From positions 62,001 through 126,000 of the forward strand of contig JAKCPI010009480.1 of assembly GCA_023213315.1 (NCBI GenBank): DNA of 64,000 bases, in the 5' to 3' direction. This DNA comes from Euborellia annulipes (Eukaryota > Arthropoda > Insecta > Dermaptera > Anisolabididae). The translations under genes and the position numbers were made by a program. Shown here in pieces: positions 44,447 through 55,665 of the stretch; position 1 is the stretch's first letter, and the number at the start of each line of letters is the position of its first letter. Under the pieces are notes generated by a model that had not been told where the DNA came from, did no database searches, and was given only the letters and a program-made list of their open reading frames with translations.

Positions 44447-45098
44447 TTAACCAAGGATGGCTTTACCGGCAAGGGGAGAGGCATAAGCCAAGGGGGCGGC
44501 GACTTTAGCGATAGCGGGGGCTGCATAGGCGACGGGGGCAGCGGCGACGGCTTTAACAGCAACAGCGGCGGGTTCACGGTGAACGACGGCGTTGAATCCG
44601 TTGACGGGGTCAGCGACGTATTCGACAGTACGACGAGTACCGTCAGGTTCAACAAGACTGTAGCTTCCTTGGACAACATCTCCTTGACGTGTTTCTTGTT
44701 GTCCTTTGGAATCTCCGGTCAAAGCATCTTGGATATCGTAGGCGTAGCTGTATGAAGGGTTGGGGTCGTAGTCGGTGTCAACGGCGACGGGGGCAGCGAC
44801 TTTAGCAACAGCGGGGGCGGCATAAGCTACGGGAGCAGCAACTCGGGCAAGAGCGGGGGCGGCATAAGCCAAGGGAGCAGGGGCAGCTACGGCAAGAGGG
44901 GCGGCGTAGGCGGCACGAGCGGCAATGGGTGCACCTGGGGCATAGACGGCAGGGGCGCCGAGGATGCCAGCTTTAGCGACGGCCACGAGGGCGGCAAGGA
45001 CGATCAACTGAAATCAAAATTAGACAATTTATTAAACATTTTTTTTTTTTTTAAATAAGGGATGAACTTAATCGCACATCCCTTACCTTAAAAGCCAT
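44447..45098 (-). CDS. RR-2 cuticular protein (copy A)
   Basis: Two exons: 45087-45098 (ATG GCT TTT AAG) and 44447-45007, giving 190 residues. The signal peptide [17 protein letters not shown] is split by the intron after codon 4, as is usual in arthropod cuticle genes. An AAPA/V-rich stretch with [14 protein letters not shown] units follows, then the RR-2 chitin-binding domain at about residues 80-145 ([46 protein letters not shown]). A second Ala/Pro tail ends AGKAILG. The protein is secreted and binds chitin in hard cuticle. TATATAAA lies about 55 bases before the ATG. It is most similar to copy C (53929-54766), pointing to local duplication. Confidence 0.95.
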
Positions 45099-45150
45099 CT
45101 TTATGAGACCGGTGTTGAACCAATGTATCTCAACCACTGACCAACTAACG

Positions 45151-45158
45151 TTTATATA
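45151..45158 (-). promoter_or_regulatory. TATA box of cuticle gene A
   Basis: TATATAAA on the minus strand, 53 bases upstream of the ATG at 45098, which leaves room for a short leader. Confidence 0.7.
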
Positions 45159-46039
45159 CTCGAAACCTAACCCACGCCCCCTTCCCTCCCTCTTCTTTGC
45201 CCAAAGCAGGCACCTTGACTTCTAGCGCTTTGTTCAGTGATACGATCTTGTTTTTACGCAACTTTGGCATAATTTTTTCAATCAGCTGCATTTATCCCAT
45301 GATGACCATCTTATATGTACATTTTAATTTTGTTCTGTTTTTATAAATTTTTACTTTCTCGTACCCTATATATGAAATATATAGAGAGAAAGTATTGCGA
45401 TCATGTCAAAAATTCGATGTCGAGATTTTTATTATTTAAATTTATTTTTCAAAAGTATTTTATTACTTAATTTTAATTTATTAAGTAAATATTAATTACC
45501 AATTGCCTTAATCGTATAATTACGAATAAAGTGCAGTGTTGGACTGGTCCATCGGGATACCGGTAATATCCCCTTGACCTCTCAAATACGTATATTTAAG
45601 GTTTTTTTTAATGAAATTAAATTAAATTTTTACCTCTTTGTATTTTTATTTAACTCAATGGTTGATTAACGAGACAACAAAATAAAATTGTAGATGATGT
45701 GTGTAGATGATATAAAAGATTTTTTTCCCAATTACAAAAAATATATAGATAGGCCTACTGGTTTTAATAATAAAACATCTTATTGAATATCGACTCATTA
45801 ACTAAATACTTGAGATTATTTTCGCCGGTGGTATATCTTCATATAGGGACCAACCTGTGAGTAAAACCCAGGATCTTCTTATCAAAGTCATAATCGTAAT
45901 AATTTAAAAGATGTCTTAAATTTCTCTTACAATAAAACTTTGTAAAAAATATTTAAGACAACACACTCGTCATTTCTCTTTGTTTATGACTCTGTAAAAA
46001 AATTATTTCCTCCTCCCATCATAATTACATATTAATCTA

Positions 46040-46870
46040 ATTTCAAATGGAGAAGGAGCAGGTGTAACCAAAATAAAAAGCTTCCGATTTTTACAATCCA
46101 ACCTGACGTTTCGGGGTAATTTTATTGTTCCATTTTCAGTCTTTTAAAATTGTTACTGTCCCGGAGTTGGTCATAAGGGTATAAAATATTTTTTATATTT
46201 ATGATTCATAACGCGTAAGTTGTCCCCCCCCCCCCCAAGACAAAATAATGTGACCGTTCACATTAAGAGGTACCAAATCTTCATCGGGGTCAAAATTGAG
46301 TTTTTATGCTTTCTGTACAGAAAACATTTTGCTGACCAAGTCGGTATTTTTAGAATTTTTTTATCATTTTTTTTTATTTGGAAGATATGAATTTTTAAAA
46401 TTTTAGTTATGAAAAACCTAGTTTTTCTCTTTTTTTCCACTTTTCTTTAAATACAACACCCACTTCACAAATTGAACTAGAATCGGAACGTGAATTGAAC
46501 GAGAATCGGAAAAATTCTAAAAATACCGACTTGGTCAGCAAAATGTTTTCTGTACAGAAAGCATAAAAACTCAATTTTGACCCCGATGAAGATGTGAACG
46601 GTCACATTATTTTGTCTAACACCTGTATATTTATGTATCATAACGGGCGAGTTGTCCCCTATTACTAATTTAATCAGAGTTGGGGGGGGGGAGACAACTC
46701 ACCCGTTATGAATCATAAATATAAAAAATAATTACACCCTTATGACCAACTCCGGGACAGTAACAATTTTAAAAGCCTGAAGATGGGACAATAAAATTAT
46801 CCCGAAACGTTTTGTTGAATTGTAAAAATCGGAGGCTTTTTATTTTGGCTGCACTTACTCCTTCTGTTGT
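46040..46870. repeat. nested fold-back element with hammerhead-like cores
   Basis: The outer arms of about 180 bases (46055-46230 and 46685-46860) are inverted, sharing CCAACTCCGGGACAGTAAC. The inner arms (46240-46345 and 46505-46615) are inverted too, sharing CTGTACAGAAA and TGAACGGTCACAT. The right outer arm carries a plus-strand core, CTGAAGA, T, GGGA/TCCC stem, GAAACGTT (46778-46811). The left arm carries a minus-strand copy with CTGAAAA (46108-46142). Confidence 0.7.
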
Positions 46871-47039
46871 TTGAACAAACAAACACTGACTTCATTGTTT
46901 TAATATAATTTCATTCTTTTTACTTGATATATGTATATAATAATAATTTCCATATTTATTTAATATAATAATAATTGCGTCAGAAAATCTTCTACTATAT
47001 TTTTTTGTCGATGGTTTCACTTTTCTTTTAAAAGTATTT

Positions 47040-47240
47040 GAATACTTGTGATTTTGAGGCCGGCCTACAGGGCAGTCAAGTTCGGGGGTTCTGGGCCTCG
47101 GAAAGGCCGGCTCCTCGACCTTGCCAACATCTCGAAGGACCAAAAACTAGGTCAGCGGCCCCGCCCCTGAGAACCTCTGATCCAATGCATTAAATAGCCA
47201 GGTCCACCTGGCTACTGAACCCGAAACCTCTCTATTAATC
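47040..47240. repeat. GC-rich island, probably transposon-derived
   Basis: GAGGCCGGCC and AAAGGCCGGCTCC recur inside a GC-rich block in an AT-rich setting, with a short minus-strand frame. No family was recognised. Confidence 0.3.
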
Positions 47241-47769
47241 TTTCTTTTTTATATCTGTCACCAATCGAGTCTCTTTTTGTTTGTCTGATTCTATTTATAT
47301 AATAAAAATACTAGATTAATCAATAATCTTCCCACATCTTATGATTATTTGGAAACAGTGAACGTAACTGAAACCATTCTTTATTGCATCGTTGCATTTC
47401 ATACAATTGCGATGGTTTACCATTGAATTGGTGAACACTCCCTGCACGTCATTAACTATCTAATATAACCTTTAATTTCTATATTTTACATATTAAGAGC
47501 AAAGATCAGGATTTTAAAGATTAATCAAAATTTACCAGAAAACATAGAGAAAGAGAGTGATCTCATCACATGAAATGAAAATGATGGGATTATATAAATA
47601 AAATTTCAGATAATATAATTAAATTCATCTTTATTTAAATTAGTTTAACAAGTGTAAGTTTAATTAATTTTATTTTATATTAAAATATTCATAGCTATAA
47701 TTAAATTACATAAACAACATTTTAAACCAGTTAATTTTATTTTAGCATGAATATTTTAAAATATAGCAT

Positions 47770-48567
47770 CAGTGGCGTATCGAGGGGGGGGACGGGGGGG
47801 GGCGGTCCGCCCCAGGCCCCGAGCCCCATGTATTTATAAAAAAAATTAATGAAAATTTCCCTTTCAGAGGCCCCGGGGCCCTCAGGGCTCAAGTAAAAAA
47901 GTGAAAATTTAGATAAAAAAAATGAAAATTTAATGAAAATTTCTCTTTGAGAGGCCCCGGGGCCCCCAGGACTCAAGTAAAAATGTGAAAATTTAGATAA
48001 AAAAAAAACAAAATTTAATGAAAATTTCTCTTCTCTTTGAGAGGCCCCGGGGCCCTCAGGGCTCAAGTAAAACAATTTAATGAAAATTTGTTTTTGAGAG
48101 GTCCCGGGGCCCCCAGGGCTCAAGTAAAAACAAAATTTAATGAAAATTTCTCTTTGAGAGGCCCCAGGGCCCCCAGGGCTCAAGTAAAAATGAGAAAATT
48201 TAGATAAAAAAAACAAAATTTAATGAAAATTTCTCTTCTCTTTGAGAGGCCCCGGGGCCCCTAGGGCTCAAGCAAAAATGAGAAAATTTAGATAAAAAAA
48301 TGAAAATTTCTCTTTGAGAGGCCCCGGGGCCCCCAGGGCTCAAGTAAAAATGAGAAAATTTAGATAAAAAAATGAAAATTTCTCTTTGAGAGGCCCCGGG
48401 GCCCTTGGAGTTCAGGGATATAAGATATTTTTAAAATATTTTTGTGTATGGAGGAGAAGGATATTTAAAGATGAGCACCCCCCCCCCCAAAAAAAAAAAC
48501 AAAATTCAATATAAGGCCCCCTCTTCTAGTGCTGCCCCAGGCCCCCAACTGCCTCGGTACGCCTCTG
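47770..48567. mobile_element. hAT-type element filled with a tandem array
   Basis: CAGTGGCGTATCGAGG at the left and CCTCGGTACGCCTCTG at the right are inverted. A perfect TATAGCAT duplication flanks the element (47762-47769 and 48568-48575). Inside, about eight units of 55-90 bases at 47850-48410 share GAGGCCCCGGGGCCC and CTCAAGTAAAA, with variable A-rich spacers. The long minus-strand frame across the units (LSPGGPGASQ repeats) is a by-product of the array. Confidence 0.9.
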
Positions 48568-48595
48568 TATAGCATTTATTTATTGGTCCTCTAGG

Positions 48596-48655
48596 CTGGC
48601 GTTTTGGTCTTGATCAAGACCATCTTCAAAGCTATAACAACACAGAGGATAGCAT
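48596..48655 (-). ncRNA. hammerhead-like motif, degenerate
   Basis: Minus strand: TTTGAAGAT, a perfect GGTCTT-GATC-AAGACC hairpin, then AAAACGCC in place of GAAACGTC, with outer arms TCCTCT and AGAGGA. Both core elements carry changes, so it is probably inactive. Confidence 0.35.
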
Positions 48656-49366
48656 AATTTATTAGCGAATTTTTACAATGTTATGACAATAGTATTAAAA
48701 CGGAGAAATTATAATTACCTTAAGGACTGTCAATATAAGCTTATAATCAGATATTCAATCATGTATAAAAATTTCAGTTGTATATTATTAATAATATTAA
48801 ATATTAATATGTGAAATCAGTGGTTCCCAAACTTTTTTGATGTGCGACCCACTTTTTCCGTAAAAAAAAAACTCTGAGGCCCCGTGTTATCTATATATAA
48901 ATTTATATAATTTTTATCTTGTAGTGATTTGGATAATGATGATGAATAATGATAATTATCATCCCTTGAATACATTCACATCAGCCATATCCAGTTATAA
49001 TCCCTACAAGAAATCACCATAAACAACATCTGGCAAGATGCTATATAATTTTTATCTTTTCTTAGAAGTCCGCGGCCCAGTTTCAATCAGCCCGCGGCCC
49101 AAGGGTTGGGGACCGCTGTGTTAAATGATTAAAATATTATATTAATATTTAAATTTATTAATAATATACAACTGAAATTTTTATGTTCACTATATACATG
49201 ATTGAATATCTTTTTTTTTTTATTTATTTATTTTGCCCGTTTGGCCGGTGGCCATAATTGAATATCTGATTATATGTTTATATTAACAGCCCTTTAGGAA
49301 ATTATAATTTCTCCGATTTAATACTATTGTCATAATATTGTAAAAATTCGCTAATAAATTATGCTA
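48650..49366. repeat. large inverted repeat with a hAT element in its loop
   Basis: The arms 48650-48816 and 49123-49366 are inverted copies, sharing GCATAATTTATTAGCG, ACAATAGTATTAAAA-type and ATTCAATCATGTATA-type blocks. The right arm holds a short insertion at about 49206-49257 (T-run, then TTTGGCCGGTGGCC) flanked by the direct repeat TTGAATATC. Confidence 0.75.
48818..49118. mobile_element. hAT-type non-autonomous transposon
   Basis: CAGTGGTTCCCAAACTTTTT and GGGTTGGGGACCGCTG form the ends. The flanks TGTGAAAT (48810-48817) and TGTTAAAT (49119-49126) agree at seven of eight positions. It sits in the loop between the arms of the surrounding inverted repeat. Confidence 0.8.
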
Positions 49367-50319
49367 ACAAGTTAAATACACTATATTTTTGCCTTTAATA
49401 ATTATTTTATAATTAATATTGTTTTAGAGGGAGGAGTTCGGAATTTATGTCGTTTCACTTCATATATTTATTCTCTCTATTATGGAGTTATGTAAATAGT
49501 GGCTTTTATCCAAAAAGCAATCGCTCTGCTCTACTGCGATTCCGTGTAATCCGTAAAAAGTATAAATGCAAAGCAAGCGATTGCCTAATCGTTTGGCATA
49601 TCACTTCAAAAAATTATCTGAGGGTGGATGTCGTTTGTTGTGTCATTATTTGATAAAATATCTTCCGCTTTATTTATTTTCAACCAAGATTTCATCATAT
49701 TTTTTTATTTTAAATACGATCTGTTTCTTGAAAAACTTGTTTAGGATATTTTTCATCATCATAATTCTAATCGTTATTTCTTCACCTTTGCTTAGAAATC
49801 ATTTTGAGGTCCAAAAATAAATCAAAGAAATATAAACATTTCCATTTTAAATTAAATAATTAATTTTAATATAAATTGAAAAAAAAAAATCGTTTGTTTA
49901 CTGATTAGATAATAGTCTACTTCGACATTTTCATCCCTGTAGTCTATTCTTGTTAAATCAGGTGCAAAGCTATCGGGAGAGCTTTAAAAGTCCAAGGATG
50001 TTTCTTATTACATAGTTAATAAAAAAAACTGATTAAGAATATTTTACAAATTCGAATAGAATCTCTGCTAAAAATATCTTATAATTTTTAATAGCCTATT
50101 TTATTCTAAACACTCATCTTATTTACCTTCACCTTGAATTGGATATATCAAATAGCCTTAAACAAGATGATAGAATAAAGAAAGTAAAGGAATGTATGTC
50201 GTCAGGTTAAATTAGTAAATAATTGCAATAATTGCCTATTCCAGACTTTATACTCAAAATTTATATTCATTCTTAGTAGCTACATCATAGAACTTTGACT
50301 TTTTTATTTATTTATTTTT
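49367..50319. other. spacer with only weak open frames
   Basis: A plus-strand frame at 49447-49653 starts MSFHFIYLFSLLWSYV and is somewhat richer in GC around 49510-49600. Nothing supports it as a gene. The remainder is AT-rich sequence without recognised features. Confidence 0.35.
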
Positions 50320-50500
50320 ATTTAAGGTCTTTTTCAGCACTATGGCCATTTAGACGCCATCACTATTTATTTAAATTTATTGGTAGCCAATAAATAAATA
50401 AATAAAGTTTTGTCGAATGGGCCGGAATGCAATCACTCGTCACTTGGTGTAGAAATGCTAACCACTTGGTAGCATGCTAACCACTACACCAAGGCCCGAG
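50320..50500 (-). repeat. SINE family A
   Basis: On the minus strand it starts CTCGGGCCTTGGTGTAGTGG and continues to TTGGCTACCAAT and a CTGAAAAAGACC end. The B-box region is disrupted, and part of the A-box side (ACCACTTGGTAGCATGC) is duplicated. Confidence 0.75.
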
Positions 50501-50887
50501 CGTTTTGACTTGAAAATATATTTTAAATAAAAAAATGGGGGATTAAATTCATAATATATTTTCCCGTACAAATTATATTAATATATAAGATCTTTAGTAG
50601 AGGAAAGTAAAATGTATAATGACCAAAAAAATGAATCATAAACTCATGTCAATTTCTAATTTTCTATTTAGTTTTTAACTGGAAAAATCAATTTTAACTA
50701 TGAATAACACGGGTCAACAAAAAATTTTTTTTTTGTTAATGCTGAAATTTGATTCTAGACACCGAAAAACGCTTAAATTTCCATTTTTTGCTTTTAAAAT
50801 TTGCTTTTGTTTAATTCGAAAAAGCCCATACCAAGATTAAAAAGAAATACAAAAAATATTCATTCTTAAACTTGATTTCTTGTTATT

Positions 50888-51072
50888 TTACATAAATCTC
50901 AATTGGAAGATTACTCCTTGATAGACAGCAGGTTCTTAAAGCAATATTTTAATAAAATACATAAATATTTTTCAGATTTTGCGGATCTGATGAAAAATAT
51001 TTGTTTTTTTATTGAAATATTGCTTTAAAAACCTGCTATCTATTAAGGAGTAATGTTCCAATTGAGATTTGC
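50888..51072. repeat. inverted repeat, about 80-base arms
   Basis: TCTCAATTGGAAGATTACTC at the left and GAGTAATGTTCCAATTGAGA at the right begin the arms. They continue with AGCAGGTTCTTAAAGCAATA and its complement around a short AT loop. Confidence 0.8.
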
Positions 51073-51935
51073 GTATGATCTTACAACCTCCAATAATTGG
51101 TTATTTTACATTTATATACTATTGTTTATCACAAATGTTCAGCAAAAACTCTTCTAATCGTAATTTAAAATAAAATTATTTAAAAAAAAAATTTAAAAAT
51201 TGGTGATTTTTCTCGAAAAATTGCTCTAGTTTTTACAAAAGCAAACGTTGATCAAAAAAATTATTTTTCCCTTTATTTTTACCGTAGGAGAAACGAAAAT
51301 TTCATAGAAGCCAGACTCAAAAATAGTGTTGACTTGTGTAATTTATCAACTTTTATAAAATGTGCAAAATGAAAATCTTACATCTTTACCTTAAAGGCTT
51401 ATAAAATGATGTAACAACTCTATTTAAAAGTCTCAGAGATTTATTGAAATAAAATTGATTTCTCTTTGGCCACACCTATTATTTCACATGTTCGAATTGA
51501 GACAAAAGAGTTTAAACCTAATAAGGCCGAAAAGAATACTTTGGTTTCCTTATAAAAATTTTTACAATCTGACAGAATTAAGTTTAATTAACTTACTAGC
51601 GAATGCTTTCAGTTAGTTGATCCATTTTAAATGAATAATGACTTCTTTCTTTTTGCCTTGAAATCGTTTAAAGAAATTCTCATTAATCATTCCTGTCTGG
51701 TCTTAATAAATAGAGTAAATATTATAATCTTTTATTCTCTTACCTTTAAAACTACTTATGGTAAAAATTAACAAACTAATTTTATATATATTTTTTACAT
51801 GAATTGAGCGGAATGTTTTGATACAAATATTGAACTTGCGTTTGATTATTTCAGACGATTGGAAATTAGAGGTTGAAAAAAAAAAATAAAAACTTGATTT
51901 TTGGCTCAAAATTTTTGATTTCTAAATTGTCTGCG

Positions 51936-52190
51936 TTCTGGAAACTAAATGTCACCCATCTTCAAGACCTATATTACAACCATTATGAAATATAATAAAT
52001 ACTTTCATATAATAAATACATTTCACTACCACGTCAGTATATTCTGAAGACGATAGAGAAATAAATTTTTGGACATCTTCTTAATTTGAGTTTTTTTATC
52101 ATCAAGTGCTGAAATGGTACAAAGTATTTATTATATTTTGTAATGTTTGTAACATAGACTTTGAAGATGGGTGATGTTTAGTTCCAGAAA
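51936..52190. repeat. inverted repeat with GAAGATGGGTGA arms
   Basis: TTCTGGAAACTAAATGTCAC and GTGATGTTTAGTTCCAGAAA face each other, together with TAATAAATACTTT / AAAGTATTTATTA. TTGAAGATGGGTGA followed by CCAGAA recalls an eroded hammerhead-like core. Confidence 0.65.
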
Positions 52191-52828
52191 TATAGAATAA
52201 AATAAAAAGTGCATGTAAACAATTTTGGGCCTGAGTACAAGTCTATTTTATCTTCATCTTCGAAGAAATCCACAGCATTCTTACACCACTTGCTCTTTAA
52301 ATAAATCTTACAATTAGTCTATGATGTATAGTTGCCCATTGTGTCTTTTTCAAAGAAAATTTATTTATTTAATTTTTATTTTTTTAAATGTAATTAGAAG
52401 ACATTTCAATTAAAATAAATTTTTGTTCTTTGGGAGGGGGAGCGAACTCATGACTCCGACCGAGCACAAGTCCAAAGAACTTAAAGAAATAGACAGATGA
52501 TTGTTTAGTGGAATATGTAGAATGAATAAAGGATTTTGAGAAAAATATTGAAATATTTTTAATATTACCGTAACGTTACTTTTATTAAATGAATAAATTA
52601 TAAATAAATACTATTTATAAATAAATTTGGTACTTATTAATAAATAAGAGTTCATTTTAAATAACAAAACATTTGTGGACGTCCTTGCTCTCCATAAATT
52701 AACAAAATTATTGCAAGGTGATACGCAACTGGACAGAGCAGGAGTAGGGTCTCATTTGACAGTCCAGTCGGTTGGGCTGGGCAGAGGTTGAGTCAGGGTC
52801 CCCTAGTTATTGCAACACGTTCAGGTAT

Positions 52829-53549
52829 TCAGAGTAGAGCTTTGGTGTGAAGAGAAAGAGGAGCGGCATGGAGGGCGGGGGCGGCTAAAGCAAGGGGGGC
52901 ATGATGGGCGGCCAATGCAAGAGGAGCAGGAGCCAAATTGGTGAGCCCGGGAGCAGCCAAAGCAAGATGGGCAGGTTGAGCGGCGTATGCAAGAGGGGCA
53001 GGAGCCAACTTGGTGAGTGTGGGGGCGGCTAAAGCAAGATGGGCAGGTTGGGCGGCATATGCAAGAGGAGCAGCCACTTTAGTAAGAGCGGGGGCGGCTA
53101 ATGCCACAGGCTGTTTGTGCACAACAGCATTGAAACCATTATGGGGGTCGGCGGTGTATTCCACAGTACGGATGGTGCCATCAGGTTCAACAAGGCTGTA
53201 GCTTCCCTGGACCACATCTCCTTGACGAGTTTCATGTTGAGCTTTAGAGTCACCAGTGAGGTGGTCTTGGATCTCATAAGCGTAGCTGTATGAAGGGTTG
53301 GGATCATAATCGGTGTCGACGGCAATTGGTGCAGCGACTTTAGCGATTGCAGGGGCGGCGTATGTCAGAGTCTTGGCCAATGGCGTTGCGAGGGCCAGGG
53401 GTTGAGCTGACAAAGCAGGAGCTCCAAGAATTCCTGCCCTTACGGCAGCCACGAGGGAAATCAACACAAAAATCTGCAAAATAATATCCAATATAAAAAT
53501 TAAGCATTTCTATTTAGATCTAATAGGTTCACTTACTCACCTTAAACAT
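52829..53549 (-). CDS. RR-2 cuticular protein (copy B)
   Basis: Exons 53541-53549 (ATG TTT AAG) and 52829-53473 give 217 residues. The signal peptide [16 protein letters not shown] is split by the short intron. A brief AAPA region precedes the RR-2 domain at about residues 55-120 ([51 protein letters not shown]). The tail has three related [16 protein letters not shown] repeats separated by [10 protein letters not shown]. Secreted, chitin-binding cuticle protein. A TATAAAGT box lies about 45 bases upstream of the ATG. It is more diverged from copies A and C than they are from each other. Confidence 0.94.
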
Positions 53550-53592
53550 CTTAGAGATTTTGGGATACTGTTTTGGGCTAGACTCGCAGAGG

Positions 53593-53600
53593 ACTTTATA
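53593..53600 (-). promoter_or_regulatory. TATA box of cuticle gene B
   Basis: TATAAAGT on the minus strand, 44 bases before the ATG at 53549. Confidence 0.65.
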
Positions 53601-53928
53601 GTTGACCCGTGTCCTTGGAATCTAGTCTTCTAGGACCACCTAGCTTTCCCTAGAGTCTAGTTTCGACAGTATATTCACCTCCCCTCTCTTTGAAACTGGA
53701 TCATTTTTTGAAATATTGAATTTTTTTTTTTATATATAGGAAATAATTTAATAATTGTTTTCTAGTACTATTTGTTTATTTAACTTCACTCAATTGACCC
53801 TTCTCAATTCAATGCCTAAATAATTTTGAAATTTATTTATTAGAACTTAATGTTTTTTATTAATAGAAAGGAAGGATCATTGTTTGGATTTAAGAATTGA
53901 AATTCTTAAATGCTGTAAAAATCAGACT

Positions 53929-54766
53929 TTATTGATCAAATACAGACACATAAATAAATAAATAATACACATTAAATAAATAACAACTTAACCGACGAGA
54001 GCCTTGGTGGCGAGGGGTGCAGCGTATGGGGAGGCAAGACCATATCCGAGGGGAGAGGCAAGACCGTGAGCGTAGGCGCCTACGACAGGGGCGGCAACAC
54101 GGGCAGCATAGGCGGGAGCAGCGACAGCGACGGGAGCAGCAGACTCGGGCAGCATAGGCGGGAGCAGCGACGGCGACGGGGGCGGCTACTCGGGCAATAG
54201 CGGGAGCAGCTACGGCGACGGGGGCGGCGACCTTAGCGATGGCGGGGGCAGCGACCACAGGGTGGGCACCAGCATTTTTGTGAACGACGGCGTTGAATCC
54301 GTTGACGGGGTCAGCGACGTATTCAACGGTACGGATGCTACCGTCGGGTTCAACAAGGCTGTAGCTTCCTTGGACAACATCTCCTTGACGAGTTTCCTGT
54401 TGGGATTTGGCATCACCGGTCAAAGCATCTTGGATGTCGTAGGCGTAGCTGTATGAAGGGTTGGGGTCGTAGTCGGTGTCAACGGCAACGGGGGCGGCAA
54501 CTTTAGCCACTGCAGGGGCGGCATAAGCTACTGGAGCAGCAACTCGGGCAGCAAGAGCTGGAGCAGCGACAGCTACGGGGGCGGCGTAGGCGGCACGAGC
54601 GGCAATAGGTGCACCTGGGGCATAGACGGCAGGGGCGCCAAGAATGCCAGCCTTAGCTACAGCCACGAGGGCGGCGAGGACGATCAACTGTAAAAGTAGA
54701 AAAAAAAAAATTTTTAATTTTGAAAAAATCTAATAAAAAATACACTTAACTCACTTTAAAGGCCAT
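53929..54766 (-). CDS. RR-2 cuticular protein (copy C), frameshifted tail
   Basis: Exons 54755-54766 (ATG GCC TTT AAA) and 53929-54687 follow the copy A plan: signal peptide [21 protein letters not shown] repeats, and an RR-2 domain ([46 protein letters not shown]). At about residue 185 the frame changes. The tail becomes Cys/Arg-rich ([13 protein letters not shown]) and runs to a stop at 53929. One extra base near 54136-54145 explains this: without it, AAPV-type sequence would continue to a TAA at 53988, the ending expected from copy A. It is either a sequencing or assembly error in a GC-rich duplicated tract or a real mutation. The chitin-binding domain is intact. Confidence 0.88.
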
Positions 54767-54823
54767 ATTGGTTTGTCAAGTGAACTCTGCGAGTACTGAT
54801 AATTTGCAAGAGTGACCAGGGGG

Positions 54824-54831
54824 TTTATATA
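54824..54831 (-). promoter_or_regulatory. TATA box of cuticle gene C
   Basis: TATATAAA on the minus strand, 58 bases upstream of the ATG at 54766, placed almost as in gene A. Confidence 0.7.
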
Positions 54832-55289
54832 TGACTCAAAGAACCCGTCCTGCAACTATGTCAGGCCGGCCGGCAACCGCTTACCAAATTGGAGCCTTGG
54901 AACCCCGCCCCAACCCCAGACCTTGTCCGCCCCTGACCCCTTTTCAATTCGCAATATCGCTTATATCGCAAAGAAATTTGCAAATATATTTTCTCCAGTG
55001 ATTTTTATTATTTTTAATTTTGATTAATTTTTTTTTTAAATTAAAAAATATTCTTTTTTCAAGAAATTAAAAAATTTCCAATAATTAATAATTAAACTTG
55101 ATATCTAATCTATCTAATCTAATCTAATACTAAACGAACAATGTACTGTACGTTTATTTGTTTGTTTGTCAGCACATCAGTTCTCGAAAACGGCCCTAAA
55201 CATTTTTTTCAAATTTTAAATAATTATATGGTCTACTATTTCCAACAACAATATGAAATTTCTCTAGATCTCATCTTTGGGGAAATTCG

Positions 55290-55490
55290 GGTACTAGTAC
55301 TTTACTGACTTTTAGTTTTTTCCATTTTTCTCGTTATTCCCTTTACCGATTTCTTTCAAATCTTAAATATTTACTATTCGCGGTATAGAAAACAAATTAA
55401 GAGAGGTTTCTTTGGGAACTTTTGAGTACAAGTACTTTACTGATGTACTTTTTTAGTTTTTTTTTCACTTTTCTCTTAAAGGTCAATCCG
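55290..55490 (+). repeat. repeat R1 fragments
   Basis: TACTAGTACTTTACTGA and GTACAAGTACTTTACTGATG mark two partial direct copies of the R1 second half. Confidence 0.55.
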
Positions 55491-55544
55491 GAATTAACTA
55501 TTAATTAGCTATTAAAAAAATCTTAGAATACTTTTTTTCATTTG

Positions 55545-55665
55545 ATTTAGTCTTTTTCGGCATCAAAGGCCATTTAGACCCCTTCTCTATCTATTTTCAA
55601 TTAGATTGGTAGCCAATCAATTTTTGTCTCATGAGACGGGTTCCGAACCCTTGACCTTTGGTACT
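55545..55665 (-). repeat. SINE family A
   Basis: The plus-strand complement reads TTTTTCGGCATCAAAGGCC, GATTGGTAGCCAATC and GAGACGGGTTCCGAACCC. The A-box side is lost. Confidence 0.7.

Noticed and set aside
47850..48410. Protein with LSPGGPGASQ repeats (minus-strand frame of 159 codons)
   Set aside because: The frame follows a minisatellite inside a hAT element with perfect target duplication. Unit lengths vary and the frame starts and ends with the array.
52055..52110. Hammerhead-like core in CTGAAGACGATAGAG
   Set aside because: No GAAAC follows at a suitable distance and no stem II can be drawn.
53010..53201. Plus-strand Ala/Gly-rich frames over the cuticle genes (also 54262-54456)
   Set aside because: They are complements of GC-rich AAP-coding exons. 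The minus-strand genes have signal peptides, introns and TATA boxes.
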